Shown in pieces: positions 1 to 5,098 of a stretch of DNA of 5,800 nt (its first letter is position 1; each line of letters starts with the position of its first letter). The stretch comes from Hydrogenophaga sp. (GTDB lineage Bacteria > Pseudomonadota > Gammaproteobacteria > Burkholderiales > Burkholderiaceae_C). The stretch lies in contig JALOSN010000300.1 of the NCBI GenBank assembly GCA_025458415.1, forward strand, positions 1 to 5,800, read 5' to 3'. A program made the translations under genes and the position numbers. A model generated the notes under the pieces. The model did not search any database. It was not told where the DNA came from and saw only the letters and a list, made by a program, of their open reading frames with translations.

Positions 1-1
1 A

Positions 2-109
2 GGCAAAGGTGGCGGCAAGCCCGACATGGCCATGGCCGGCGGTACCGATGCTTCCGGCCTGCCCCGGGCGCTGGCCTCGGTGCAGGGCTGGGTGGCAGAT
101 CGGGTCTGA
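2..109 (+). CDS. alaS: Alanyl-tRNA synthetase, C-terminal end (partial)
   Basis: This is the last 35 codons of a gene that begins before the window; the reading frame starts at base 2 and ends with TGA at 107-109. The peptide begins GKGGGKPDMAMAGG and ends WVADRV. The glycine-rich GGKGGG-(R/K)-PDMA-AGG block followed by a short helix is the characteristic end of the AlaRS C-terminal (DHHA1-type) domain. AlaRS attaches alanine to tRNA-Ala in the cytoplasm, and this domain helps to hold the tRNA. The catalytic and editing domains are outside the window, so their integrity cannot be judged. The gene converges on the acyltransferase gene, with 35 bases between the two stop codons. The identification rests on a short but distinctive motif. 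Confidence 0.88.
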   Translation, partial: GKGGGKPDMAMAGGTDASGLPRALASVQGWVADRV

Positions 110-148
110 GCGCTGCGGGCACCGCCCCCGCACCCCCGATCCGCTCAG
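106..148. terminator. Possible bidirectional terminator hairpin between convergent genes
   Basis: A perfect 7-base inverted repeat, CTGAGCG (106-112) and CGCTCAG (142-148), contains both convergent stop codons: TGA of alaS at 107-109 and the minus-strand TGA of the acyltransferase at 145-147. Nested inside is a second stem, TGCGGG (114-119) with CCCGCA (127-132) around a 7-base loop. No T-run follows on either strand, so it is not a textbook intrinsic terminator. The position between convergent genes and the GC-rich nested stems make a transcription-ending or mRNA-protecting role plausible. Confidence 0.3.
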
Positions 149-1197
149 CCGGACCGGTTGCGCCGGAAGGTCAGCCGCCGCTCGATGTGCTTTTCGAACA
201 GCAGAGCCAGCCCCAGGCTGAGGGCGTGGATCATGATGGCCATCGTCCACGCGTGCACAGGCCCTTGAAGATGCCATGCAACCCATGCTGCGTTGCCCAG
301 CAGCAGGACCGGGAAATGCAGGAGGAACAGGGCATATGAAGCCTGTCCGGCGGTGGAGACGATGCCGCGAAGGGCCGTAGGCCAGCCCCTGGCCAGCCCG
401 GCAGGTGCGGTGACCAGCCACCAGGCGACCGACAGCGCAATGGCCAGACGCATGCGCCATTCCACCCACAATGCCAGTAGGCCCAGCACGGTCGCGCCCG
501 CCAGCCACCAGGCGCGTCCATGGAGATGGAGGGCATCCCGGGCCATGCGGGCCATCATGCCCATGCCATAGGCGCCCATGAAGTAGATGGCCCAGATGTC
601 CAGCTCGGGCTGCCGGTTCCACCACAGGAGAGAAGCTGCTGCCACCATCAGGGGCAAGGCTGGCAGCCAGGTGGTCGCACGCAGTGCACGCCCGATCCAC
701 AGCAGCAGCGCCAGCATGGCGTACAGCTGAAAGTCCACCGCCACGTACCAGATGCCGGCGGACAGCGGCTCGACACCCACGATGTCCTGCAACAACAGGG
801 CATGGGCCACGAGTTGCAGGGGTTGCGGGGCCGACCCGGCCAGCTCGATGTCGAGCCACGGTCGGGCCAGGGCGCTGGCGACCATGGCAAACAGCATCGC
901 GATGGCAAATGAAGGCAACAGTCGCCCGTATCGGCCCGCAATGGCCGATACGGGAAAGGTGGCCTCTCGCTGCTGTGCCGCCAGCAGCCCGGGCAGTGCC
1001 AGGTAGCCACCAAGAACCAGAAACACCTGCACAGCCATCCGGCCGTGGTCGTAAAGCCAGGCCAGCATGGATGGCCAGCTGGCGTGCAGGGCATCCGCCA
1101 CCGGTCCGTATGCCGACAGGTGGTGCCACACGATCACCTGGGCAGCCACCATCTTCAGCAGGTCCACCGCTTCCCATCGGCCGCCGGTGGTGCTCAT
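145..1197 (-). CDS. Acyltransferase family 3 membrane protein (OafA/YrhL-like)
   Basis: This encodes a 350-residue, very hydrophobic protein with about ten apparent membrane-spanning stretches. Acyltransferase-3 landmarks are visible in order. A helix at 12-29 carries the paired histidines WHHLS (24-28), where the family keeps its essential histidine. VFLVLGGYL (58-66) corresponds to the usual FF-LSG-L segment. WYVAVDFQLYA (150-160) corresponds to W-L--E--FY, with Asp155 where Glu is usual. SYALFLLHFPVLLL (287-300) matches the SY-LYL-H-P block. Such inner-membrane enzymes move acetyl or other acyl groups onto polysaccharides, lipids or secreted compounds; the substrate here cannot be told. 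The ATG at 1197 is preferred because GAGGG lies 6 bases upstream and the ATG overlaps the stop of the upstream pseudouridine synthase (ATGA), which suggests translational coupling. In-frame starts further upstream (for example ATG 1218) fall inside that gene. A basic tail (RRLTFRRNRSG) ends the protein on the probable cytoplasmic side. Confidence 0.88.
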   Translation of the reverse strand: MSTTGGRWEAVDLLKMVAAQVIVWHHLSAYGPVADALHASWPSMLAWLYDHGRMAVQVFLVLGGYLALPGLLAAQQREATFPVSAIAGRYGRLLPSFAIAMLFAMVASALARPWLDIELAGSAPQPLQLVAHALLLQDIVGVEPLSAGIWYVAVDFQLYAMLALLLWIGRALRATTWLPALPLMVAAASLLWWNRQPELDIWAIYFMGAYGMGMMARMARDALHLHGRAWWLAGATVLGLLALWVEWRMRLAIALSVAWWLVTAPAGLARGWPTALRGIVSTAGQASYALFLLHFPVLLLGNAAWVAWHLQGPVHAWTMAIMIHALSLGLALLFEKHIERRLTFRRNRSG

Positions 1198-2138
1198 TCG
1201 CAGCCCTCGTCCGGCCATGACAGCGAATACGATGTCGTGAAGCGCCGCGCCCGCCCGGTCACCGGGTCGGTGAAGGCCACCTCCTCGGCCAGCAGTTGAA
1301 GGGGATGGCCAGGGTCGTCTGGCTCGCCGGGTCCCCTCAGAACCACCGGGTAGAAGCTGTCCCCGCAGATCGGGCGGCCCAACCCCCACAGGTGGACCCG
1401 CAGCTGGTGCCGACGTCCGGACACCGGCTCCAGGGCGTACCGCGTCAGGCCCTTGCGACGGCTACCGGCCGACAGTCTGGTCAGGCTGTTCGGCTCGCCA
1501 TCGACCTCCCGCATCCGGAAAAAAGCCGCCGGGTCTTCCTCAATCCGGCTGCAGCGCGACGCAGGTAGCGGATCGGCCCCGGTGGGCGCGATGGCTTCAT
1601 AGCGTTTGTCGACCTCACGCCTGCGGAACAGGGCCTGGTAGGCGTCGCGGTCTTGCGGGCGCCGGCAGAACACCACGAGACCCGCTGTTTCACGGTCGAT
1701 GCGATGAATGGGGCTGAGGGTGTCGATGCCTGTCAGCCGCTTGAGCTGGACCAGCAGACTGCGCTGGACGTAGGCTCCGGTGGGTGTGACGGGCATGAAA
1801 TGCGGCTTGTCGGCCACCAGCAGGTGCTCGTCCAGAAACACGATACGCGCAATTTCGGCGCTGGCAGGTTCGTCGGGCTGTGCGCGCCAGTAATGCACGC
1901 GCATGCCGGGGCAGAAAGGCGTATCAGGAGCCAACCGATGACATTCTGCCGACAGCACCTCTCCGCCGGCCATGCGTTCGCGCCATTGGCCCAGGGTCAC
2001 CGCCGGCAGGCGCCAGGCCAGGTAATCTGCCACGGTCGGCCACAGATTCTGTCCCGGTGGGTGGCATGGAAGGGCAACCACGCTCGGCGACACGCCATCG
2101 CGGGTCGGGATCAGCGGGTTGCGGGGCGGTCTCGACAC
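1194..2138 (-). CDS. RluA-family pseudouridine synthase
   Basis: This encodes a 314-residue enzyme that would isomerise uridine to pseudouridine in rRNA or tRNA. The catalytic motif HRIDRETAG lies at 145-153, with Asp148 the nucleophilic aspartate of the RluA/RsuA superfamily. Other family blocks are VADKPHFMPVTPTG (108-121), the KRYEA strand (178-182) and GRRHQLRVHLWGLGRPICGD (241-260). An N-terminal region at about 33-85 (WPTVADYLAWRLP, then WRERMAGGEV) looks like the short S4-like segment of some family members. The start chosen is GTG at 2138: it keeps the NPLIPTRDGVSPS stretch that I associate with Burkholderiales homologues, and AGG lies 9 bases upstream. No in-frame ATG exists until residue 56. 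The gene begins 38 bases after the trmB stop and overlaps the acyltransferase start by four bases, so all three are probably one operon. The RNA target (23S rRNA or tRNA) cannot be assigned from sequence alone. Confidence 0.93.
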   Translation of the reverse strand: MSRPPRNPLIPTRDGVSPSVVALPCHPPGQNLWPTVADYLAWRLPAVTLGQWRERMAGGEVLSAECHRLAPDTPFCPGMRVHYWRAQPDEPASAEIARIVFLDEHLLVADKPHFMPVTPTGAYVQRSLLVQLKRLTGIDTLSPIHRIDRETAGLVVFCRRPQDRDAYQALFRRREVDKRYEAIAPTGADPLPASRCSRIEEDPAAFFRMREVDGEPNSLTRLSAGSRRKGLTRYALEPVSGRRHQLRVHLWGLGRPICGDSFYPVVLRGPGEPDDPGHPLQLLAEEVAFTDPVTGRARRFTTSYSLSWPDEGCE

Positions 2139-2176
2139 GGAGCAGCGCCTGGTGGTTTCATCACCCGCGCACGGGG

Positions 2177-2725
2177 TCAGCGGCGCCGGAACACGAGGTC
2201 CCAGACCCCGTGGCCAAGCTTGATGCCACGGTTCTCGAACTTGGTCAGCGGGCGGTAGCCCGGCTTGGGTACAAAACCTTGACTGCCGGGTGCCGCCGTG
2301 TTGACCAGCAGCGCCTCTCCCCGCAGCACCTCCAGCATCTGATGGGCATACGGCTCCCAGTCGGTGGCCAGGTGCAGGTAACCGCCAGGTTTGAGGTGCC
2401 GGGCCAGGCGGTTGACGAAAGCCGGCTGGATCAGGCGGCGCTTGTGGTGGCGGCTCTTGTGCCAGGGGTCCGGGAAGAAGATATGCACGCCGTCCAGACT
2501 CTGCTCGGGCACCATGTGATCCAGCACCTCGACCGCGTCGTGGTGGACGATGCGGATGTTGTCGATGCCGCGCTCGCCGCAGAGCTTGAGCAATGCACCC
2601 ACCCCGGGCTCGTGCACCTCGCAGCACAGGAAGTTGTCCTGCGGCCGGGACTGGGCAATGTCTGCTGTGGCCCCACCCATGCCAAACCCGATTTCCATGA
2701 TCAGCGGGGCTTGTCGTCCGAACAC
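2177..2725 (-). CDS. trmB: tRNA (guanine-N7)-methyltransferase TrmB, catalytic part (reading frame separated from its N-terminus)
   Basis: This open frame encodes 182 residues from a GTG at 2725 and holds essentially the whole SAM-dependent methyltransferase domain that makes m7G46 in the tRNA variable loop. Motifs are intact: the SAM loop EIGFGMG (11-17), EVHEPGVG (36-43), HDAVEVL (62-68), FFPDPWHKSRHHKRR (83-97), ATDWEPYA (120-127) and TKFENRG (161-167), ending GHGVWDLVFRRR. The frame stays open upstream of the GTG, and LDAGAVFGRQAP resembles the sequence just before the domain in full-length TrmB. The conserved N-terminal block, however, sits in a different frame (2736-2870). No Shine-Dalgarno sequence precedes the GTG, so efficient independent translation is doubtful. 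E. coli TrmB is about 239 residues, so this piece is short by its N-terminus only. Identity as trmB is certain; whether a functional protein is made is not. Confidence 0.85.
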   Translation of the reverse strand: MFGRQAPLIMEIGFGMGGATADIAQSRPQDNFLCCEVHEPGVGALLKLCGERGIDNIRIVHHDAVEVLDHMVPEQSLDGVHIFFPDPWHKSRHHKRRLIQPAFVNRLARHLKPGGYLHLATDWEPYAHQMLEVLRGEALLVNTAAPGSQGFVPKPGYRPLTKFENRGIKLGHGVWDLVFRRR

Positions 2726-2735
2726 GGCGCCGGCG

Positions 2736-2870
2736 TCAAGTTGCGAAGGCCCGCGTCTGCCCCGGTCCCATTCGACCGGCCCGCAAGACGTAGCTCTTGA
2801 TGACGCGGCGGAACGGGGTGTTGCCGGCTTCGGTGGCTTCGGCAGGGGTGGAGATGGTCGGGTCGGACAT
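2736..2870 (-). pseudogene. trmB: Detached 5' part of trmB (frameshifted N-terminus)
   Basis: From ATG 2870 this frame encodes 44 residues and stops at TGA 2738-2736. After a variable MSDPTISTPAEATEAG leader comes FRRVIKSYVLRAGRMGPGQ (residues 20-38), the counterpart of the RRIRSFVRRQGRLTKGQ block of TrmB N-termini. The catalytic frame then needs a +1 shift: the LDAGAVFGRQ preceding the methyltransferase domain is read one base later than this frame. Compared with E. coli TrmB, about 13-14 linker residues between GQ and LD-FGR also seem to be missing. That fits a deletion of around 40 bases that is not a multiple of three better than a single-base error. There is no good ribosome binding site before the ATG, only a weak GAAG, but a TACAAT -10-like box lies 26 bases upstream. 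Alternatives are a local assembly error or recent gene decay. Confidence 0.75.
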
Positions 2871-2895
2871 GACGTGGTGCTTCAGGAAGGCTCCG

Positions 2896-2901
2896 ATTGT
2901 A
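2896..2901 (-). promoter_or_regulatory. Candidate -10 box of the trmB operon
   Basis: The minus strand reads TACAAT here, one mismatch from the TATAAT consensus and 26 bases before the trmB ATG at 2870. A transcript starting about 7 bases downstream would have a leader of roughly 20 bases. No recognisable -35 hexamer is present at 16-18 bases spacing, so this rests on the -10 alone. Confidence 0.4.
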
Positions 2902-2965
2902 GGAAACCGGCGCCCGGCCGCCCGCGCACTGACCCGGATGTGACGCGAGAAGCGGCGCCGCGCGT

Positions 2966-2971
2966 TACCAT
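2966..2971 (+). promoter_or_regulatory. Candidate -10 box of the alpha/beta hydrolase gene
   Basis: TACCAT lies 30 bases upstream of the hydrolase ATG at 3002, in the only non-coding DNA available to drive that gene (2871-3001). It differs from TATAAT at two positions and has no clear -35 partner. It is weak evidence, supported mainly by position. Confidence 0.25.
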
Positions 2972-3001
2972 GCCCGGCATTTGTCGCGCCGGAGCTCCAC
3001 C

Positions 3002-3844
3002 ATGGCACAGGTTCTCGAAATTCAGGGTATCTCGGTGATGATCGAAGGGCAGGGGCCGACGCTGGTCATGGTGCATGGCTGGCCCGACAGCCCCGCCCTT
3101 TGGGATGAAACCGTTGCCGCGCTGCGCGATCGCTACCGTTGCGTGCGCTTTGCGCTGCCGGGATACGACCTGTCCCGTCCGCCGCGGCCGGTCTCGGTCA
3201 ATCAGATGTGCGAGTTGCTGGCTGCGGTGGTCGACGCGGTGAGCCCGGGCCAGCCTGTCACCCTGTTGCTGCATGACTGGGGCTGCTTCTTCGGCTACGA
3301 GTACGCGGCCCGGCACCTGGATCGGGTGAAGCGGGTGGTGGCCGTCGACATCGGCGACACCAATTCGGGGGCCTACCTGAAGGGGCTGACTGCCAGGGAG
3401 AAACGGATGATCGCGTGGTACCAGATCTGGCTGGCGCTGGCCTGGAAGCTGGGACCTGTCTTGCCCGCCATGGCCAACCGCATGACACGCTACATGGCGC
3501 GGCGCATCGGGTGCCGCACCCCACCTGAACAGATCGGCTGGCAGATGAACTACCCCTATGCCATGCAGTGGTTCGGCAGCCACGGCGGCCTGCGTGGCGT
3601 CGCCCGGGTGGACAAGATTTTCGGCCCCAGGCTGCCCACCTTGTTCGTGTTCGGCAAACGCAAGCCTTTCATGTTCCATTCGCCGCGCTGGCTGGCATTG
3701 CTGGGCAGCAGCCCGGGCAGCGCGGCCCGTGGCATGGACGCCGGTCACTGGCTGATGAAACAGAAGGCGGCCGAATTCAACACCTTGCTGGGCAACTGGC
3801 TCGATGAGCCGACCACGATGACGACACCGCAGGGGCCAGCTTGA
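3002..3844 (+). CDS. Alpha/beta-fold hydrolase, epoxide hydrolase-like
   Basis: This encodes 280 residues. HGWPDS (25-30) is the HG-P oxyanion-hole motif. LLLHDWGCFFGYEYA (88-102) is the nucleophile elbow, with Asp92 in the HDWG context typical of epoxide hydrolases and haloalkane dehalogenases rather than serine esterases. GMDAGHW (244-250) supplies the likely catalytic His249. The cap region (about 120-205) is rich in Trp and Tyr, including WYQIW and NYPYAMQWF. The usual acidic residue after strand 7 is not evident: that position reads FVFGKRKPFMFH (216-226 region). Asp117 or Asp119 after strand 6 (AVDIGD) is a candidate third member, as in some dehalogenases. There is no signal peptide, so it is probably cytoplasmic. 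ATG 3002 is preferred because GGAG lies 7 bases upstream; an in-frame TTG at 2981 is possible but lacks one. The stop overlaps the DUF3820 start (TTGA). The substrate is unknown; a C-C or ester hydrolase cannot be excluded. Confidence 0.88.
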   Translation: MAQVLEIQGISVMIEGQGPTLVMVHGWPDSPALWDETVAALRDRYRCVRFALPGYDLSRPPRPVSVNQMCELLAAVVDAVSPGQPVTLLLHDWGCFFGYEYAARHLDRVKRVVAVDIGDTNSGAYLKGLTAREKRMIAWYQIWLALAWKLGPVLPAMANRMTRYMARRIGCRTPPEQIGWQMNYPYAMQWFGSHGGLRGVARVDKIFGPRLPTLFVFGKRKPFMFHSPRWLALLGSSPGSAARGMDAGHWLMKQKAAEFNTLLGNWLDEPTTMTTPQGPA

Positions 3845-4068
3845 AGGCACATGAGCTGCAGCGACTGCTGGACGTCCGCATGCCTTTTGGCAGGTACCAG
3901 GGCAGGGCGATCGCCGACTTGCCCGGGGACTACCTCAACTGGTTCGCGCGCGAGGGCTTTCCCCGCGGTGAAGTCGGACGCCTGCTGGCCCTGATGCACG
4001 AGATCGACCACAACGGCCTGGGCGAATTGTTGCAGCCCCTGCGGGCGGCTTCTTCTCAGACCGAGTGA
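3841..4068 (+). CDS. Small DUF3820 family protein
   Basis: This encodes 75 residues matching DUF3820, listed in Pfam as a putative quorum-sensing-regulated virulence factor family; that name comes from Pseudomonas and is not shown here. The core is MPFGRYQGRAIADLP (14-28), YLNWFAREGFPRGEVG (31-46), then an acidic helix with EIDHNGL (54-60). The start is TTG at 3841: AGGGG lies 5 bases upstream (3831-3835), the TTG overlaps the hydrolase stop in TTGA, and homologues carry a short helix before MPFG. The only ATG nearby is Met14, within the core motif, so it would remove that helix. The four-base overlap suggests translational coupling to the hydrolase. Its last 13 bases overlap the tail of the convergent exonuclease gene. 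The molecular function of the family is not known to me. Confidence 0.85.
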   Translation: MKAHELQRLLDVRMPFGRYQGRAIADLPGDYLNWFAREGFPRGEVGRLLALMHEIDHNGLGELLQPLRAASSQTE

Positions 4069-4697
4069 GGTGCCGGCGCAAGCACGGGCATCTTGCCAGC
4101 CGCCACCAGCGCCGCATGCACGCGGGCAGCCGCCCAGGCATCGTTGGCGGCGTACACCAGCTGCCCCGGACTCAGCTGCCGGGCGGCCCAATTCGAGGTG
4201 GCAGCCTTCTTCGACTTGGCAAAGCACTGCCCGAACATCACCGCCACCGCGGCCCTGACGCCGATGTCCTTGCGGTAACCCAGCTGCCTGAACACATGGT
4301 TGAGGTCCAGCACGCCGGCCGGTTGAACGCCGAGCTTGCTCACGATGCGCTTGTGGTCATCGCCCAGCCCGAAGCCCGCCTTGACATGTCCGGGGTTGGC
4401 CAGCAGTCCGGCGACCAGGGACCGGCAACCCGTGTCGTGCAGCTGGAAGACCCAGGCCTGCCCGGACGTGGCCAGCTGGACGACATGGGGGCCGTCCGAG
4501 GCCTGGTCGCGAACGAATGTGGGCTTGCTCTCGGTATCGAAGCCCCAGACCGGGTGTCTCGCCAGCACCTGGACCGCTGCCCTGGCGCCTTCTTCGTCGT
4601 CCACCTGCACGATGTGATCCATGCCGAGCCGCTCGAAGGGCGGCAGCGCGGCGATCTCGTCGCGGTCGGGTGTAGGGTGGTGAGGTCGGGCGGTCAT
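4056..4697 (-). CDS. 3'-5' exonuclease domain protein (DEDDy, WRN/RNase D-like)
   Basis: This encodes 213 residues forming a single DEDDy exonuclease domain. Exo I is GFDTESKPTF (52-61) with Asp54 and Glu56. Exo II is AGFGLGDDHKRI (107-118) with Asp113 or Asp114 as the metal ligand. Exo III is VYAANDAWAA (181-190), giving the Y-x3-D pair Tyr182 and Asp186. PHVVQLAT (70-77) is the second core strand. All four metal-binding acids and the tyrosine are present, so it should be active on DNA or RNA. It is much shorter than RNase D (about 375 residues) and has no HRDC domain, so it is closer to stand-alone WRN-exonuclease-like proteins; rnd is not claimed. ATG 4697 is chosen. An in-frame ATG at 4715 would add six residues but lies inside a CACAAT -10-like box. 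Neither start has a good Shine-Dalgarno sequence. It diverges from the 101-residue gene and converges on the DUF3820 gene. Confidence 0.87.
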   Translation of the reverse strand: MTARPHHPTPDRDEIAALPPFERLGMDHIVQVDDEEGARAAVQVLARHPVWGFDTESKPTFVRDQASDGPHVVQLATSGQAWVFQLHDTGCRSLVAGLLANPGHVKAGFGLGDDHKRIVSKLGVQPAGVLDLNHVFRQLGYRKDIGVRAAVAVMFGQCFAKSKKAATSNWAARQLSPGQLVYAANDAWAAARVHAALVAAGKMPVLAPAPHSV

Positions 4698-4713
4698 GGG
4701 TGCGAAAATGACC

Positions 4714-4719
4714 ATTGTG
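4714..4719 (-). promoter_or_regulatory. Candidate -10 box of the exonuclease gene
   Basis: The minus strand reads CACAAT, two mismatches from TATAAT, ending 16 bases before ATG 4697. If real, it favours the start at 4697 over the one at 4715, which would then sit at the -10 box itself. No convincing -35 is seen; that position falls around the first codons of the divergent gene. Confidence 0.25.
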
Positions 4720-4736
4720 CAACGCAGCGCCCTGCC

Positions 4737-5042
4737 ATGAGCTATACCCTGATTCTTCACACCCCCGAAGGCGACAGCCCGGGCATCCGCCAGCAGGCCG
4801 AGCGGCGTTTCTGCCGGGCGCTGGAGGAGTCCCTGGGCGACGCCTCGCTGGTGGCGCCGGTTTACGCTGCCGTGCAGCGCATCTGCGCACTGCACGGTCC
4901 CGAGCCGGACCCGGAGGCGCTCACCTCTGACGAGCGCACGGTGCTGCAGCTGTGGCAGCAGGCCGAGTCGTCCGCCCTGCAGGCGGTCTTTGGCCCACAC
5001 CGCCACCTTGACGAAGGCGGCTACGAAATCCGTCTCGGCTGA
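4737..5042 (+). CDS. Hypothetical protein, 101 residues, upstream of uvrB
   Basis: I do not recognise this protein as a characterised family. It starts MSYTLILHTPEGDSPG and ends GGYEIRLG. The composition suggests a small soluble, mostly helical, acidic protein: a beta-like start (residues 2-8), then helices around 17-33, 39-52 (VAPVYAAVQRICAL) and 64-84 (SDERTVLQLWQQAESSALQ), and a closing beta-like EIRLG. There is no signal peptide, membrane segment, metal-binding cluster or recognisable DNA-binding motif; cysteines are at 26 and 50 only. Support for coding comes from its fit between the divergent exonuclease start (39 bases away) and uvrB (56 bases downstream), an ATG start, and a protein-like sequence in contrast to the low-complexity Arg/Pro/Ala shadow frames. 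No clear Shine-Dalgarno sequence precedes the ATG. It may be co-transcribed with uvrB, but nothing in the sequence shows a repair role. Confidence 0.7.
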   Translation: MSYTLILHTPEGDSPGIRQQAERRFCRALEESLGDASLVAPVYAAVQRICALHGPEPDPEALTSDERTVLQLWQQAESSALQAVFGPHRHLDEGGYEIRLG

Positions 5043-5063
5043 CTCTGGGCTGGCGCCCACCGG

Positions 5064-5079
5064 CTGCATGTCCGGTCAG
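5064..5079. promoter_or_regulatory. Weak LexA-box-like element upstream of uvrB
   Basis: CTGCATGTCCGGTCAG is a 16-base element with the outer CTG-N10-CAG spacing of the Gram-negative LexA operator (CTGT-N8-ACAG). It lacks the inner T and A of the two half-sites and is not AT-rich in the centre. It ends 19 bases before the uvrB ATG and 7 bases before the candidate -10 box, where a repressor could block transcription. uvrB is an SOS gene in many proteobacteria, but the match is degenerate and could be chance. Confidence 0.2.
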
Positions 5080-5086
5080 CCTCCGG

Positions 5087-5092
5087 CACAAT
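5087..5092 (+). promoter_or_regulatory. Candidate -10 box of uvrB
   Basis: CACAAT ends 6 bases before the ATG at 5099, preceded by GG, with no clear -35 hexamer at 5064-5070 (TGCATG region). If it is functional, transcription would begin at or within a base or two of the start codon and the mRNA would be leaderless or nearly so. That would agree with the absence of a Shine-Dalgarno sequence before this ATG. Confidence 0.25.
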
Positions 5093-5098
5093 CGGGTG

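Noticed and set aside
2139..2627. N-terminal extension of the pseudouridine synthase frame into trmB
   Set aside because: The added sequence is the out-of-frame reading of trmB; the protein-like sequence begins near GTG 2138.
2732..2748. prfB-like programmed +1 frameshift at ACT-TGA-C in trmB
   Set aside because: The TGA-C context and the +1 direction resemble the prfB site, but the slip from ACT to CTT would re-pair poorly, there is no closely spaced Shine-Dalgarno-like stimulator, and linker residues also seem to be missing. A deletion explains both facts.
1880..2800. Long plus-strand open frame (about 306 codons) across the pseudouridine synthase and trmB
   Set aside because: It is an antisense shadow in GC-rich DNA spanning two recognised genes, with a low-complexity product.
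2882..3850. Long minus-strand open frame (about 322 codons) opposite the hydrolase
   Set aside because: It is an antisense shadow of a clear alpha/beta hydrolase; its product is rich in Arg, Gln, His and Pro with no family motifs.
4698..5069. N-terminal extension of the exonuclease frame back to 5069
   Set aside because: It would lie entirely antisense to the 101-residue gene, and the added residues show no domain. The DEDDy domain is complete from ATG 4697.
5037..5081. Inverted repeat GGCTGAC / GTCAGCC after the 101-residue gene as a terminator
   Set aside because: The 7-base arms are separated by 31 bases and no T-run follows. It lies just before uvrB, where termination would isolate that gene; probably chance.
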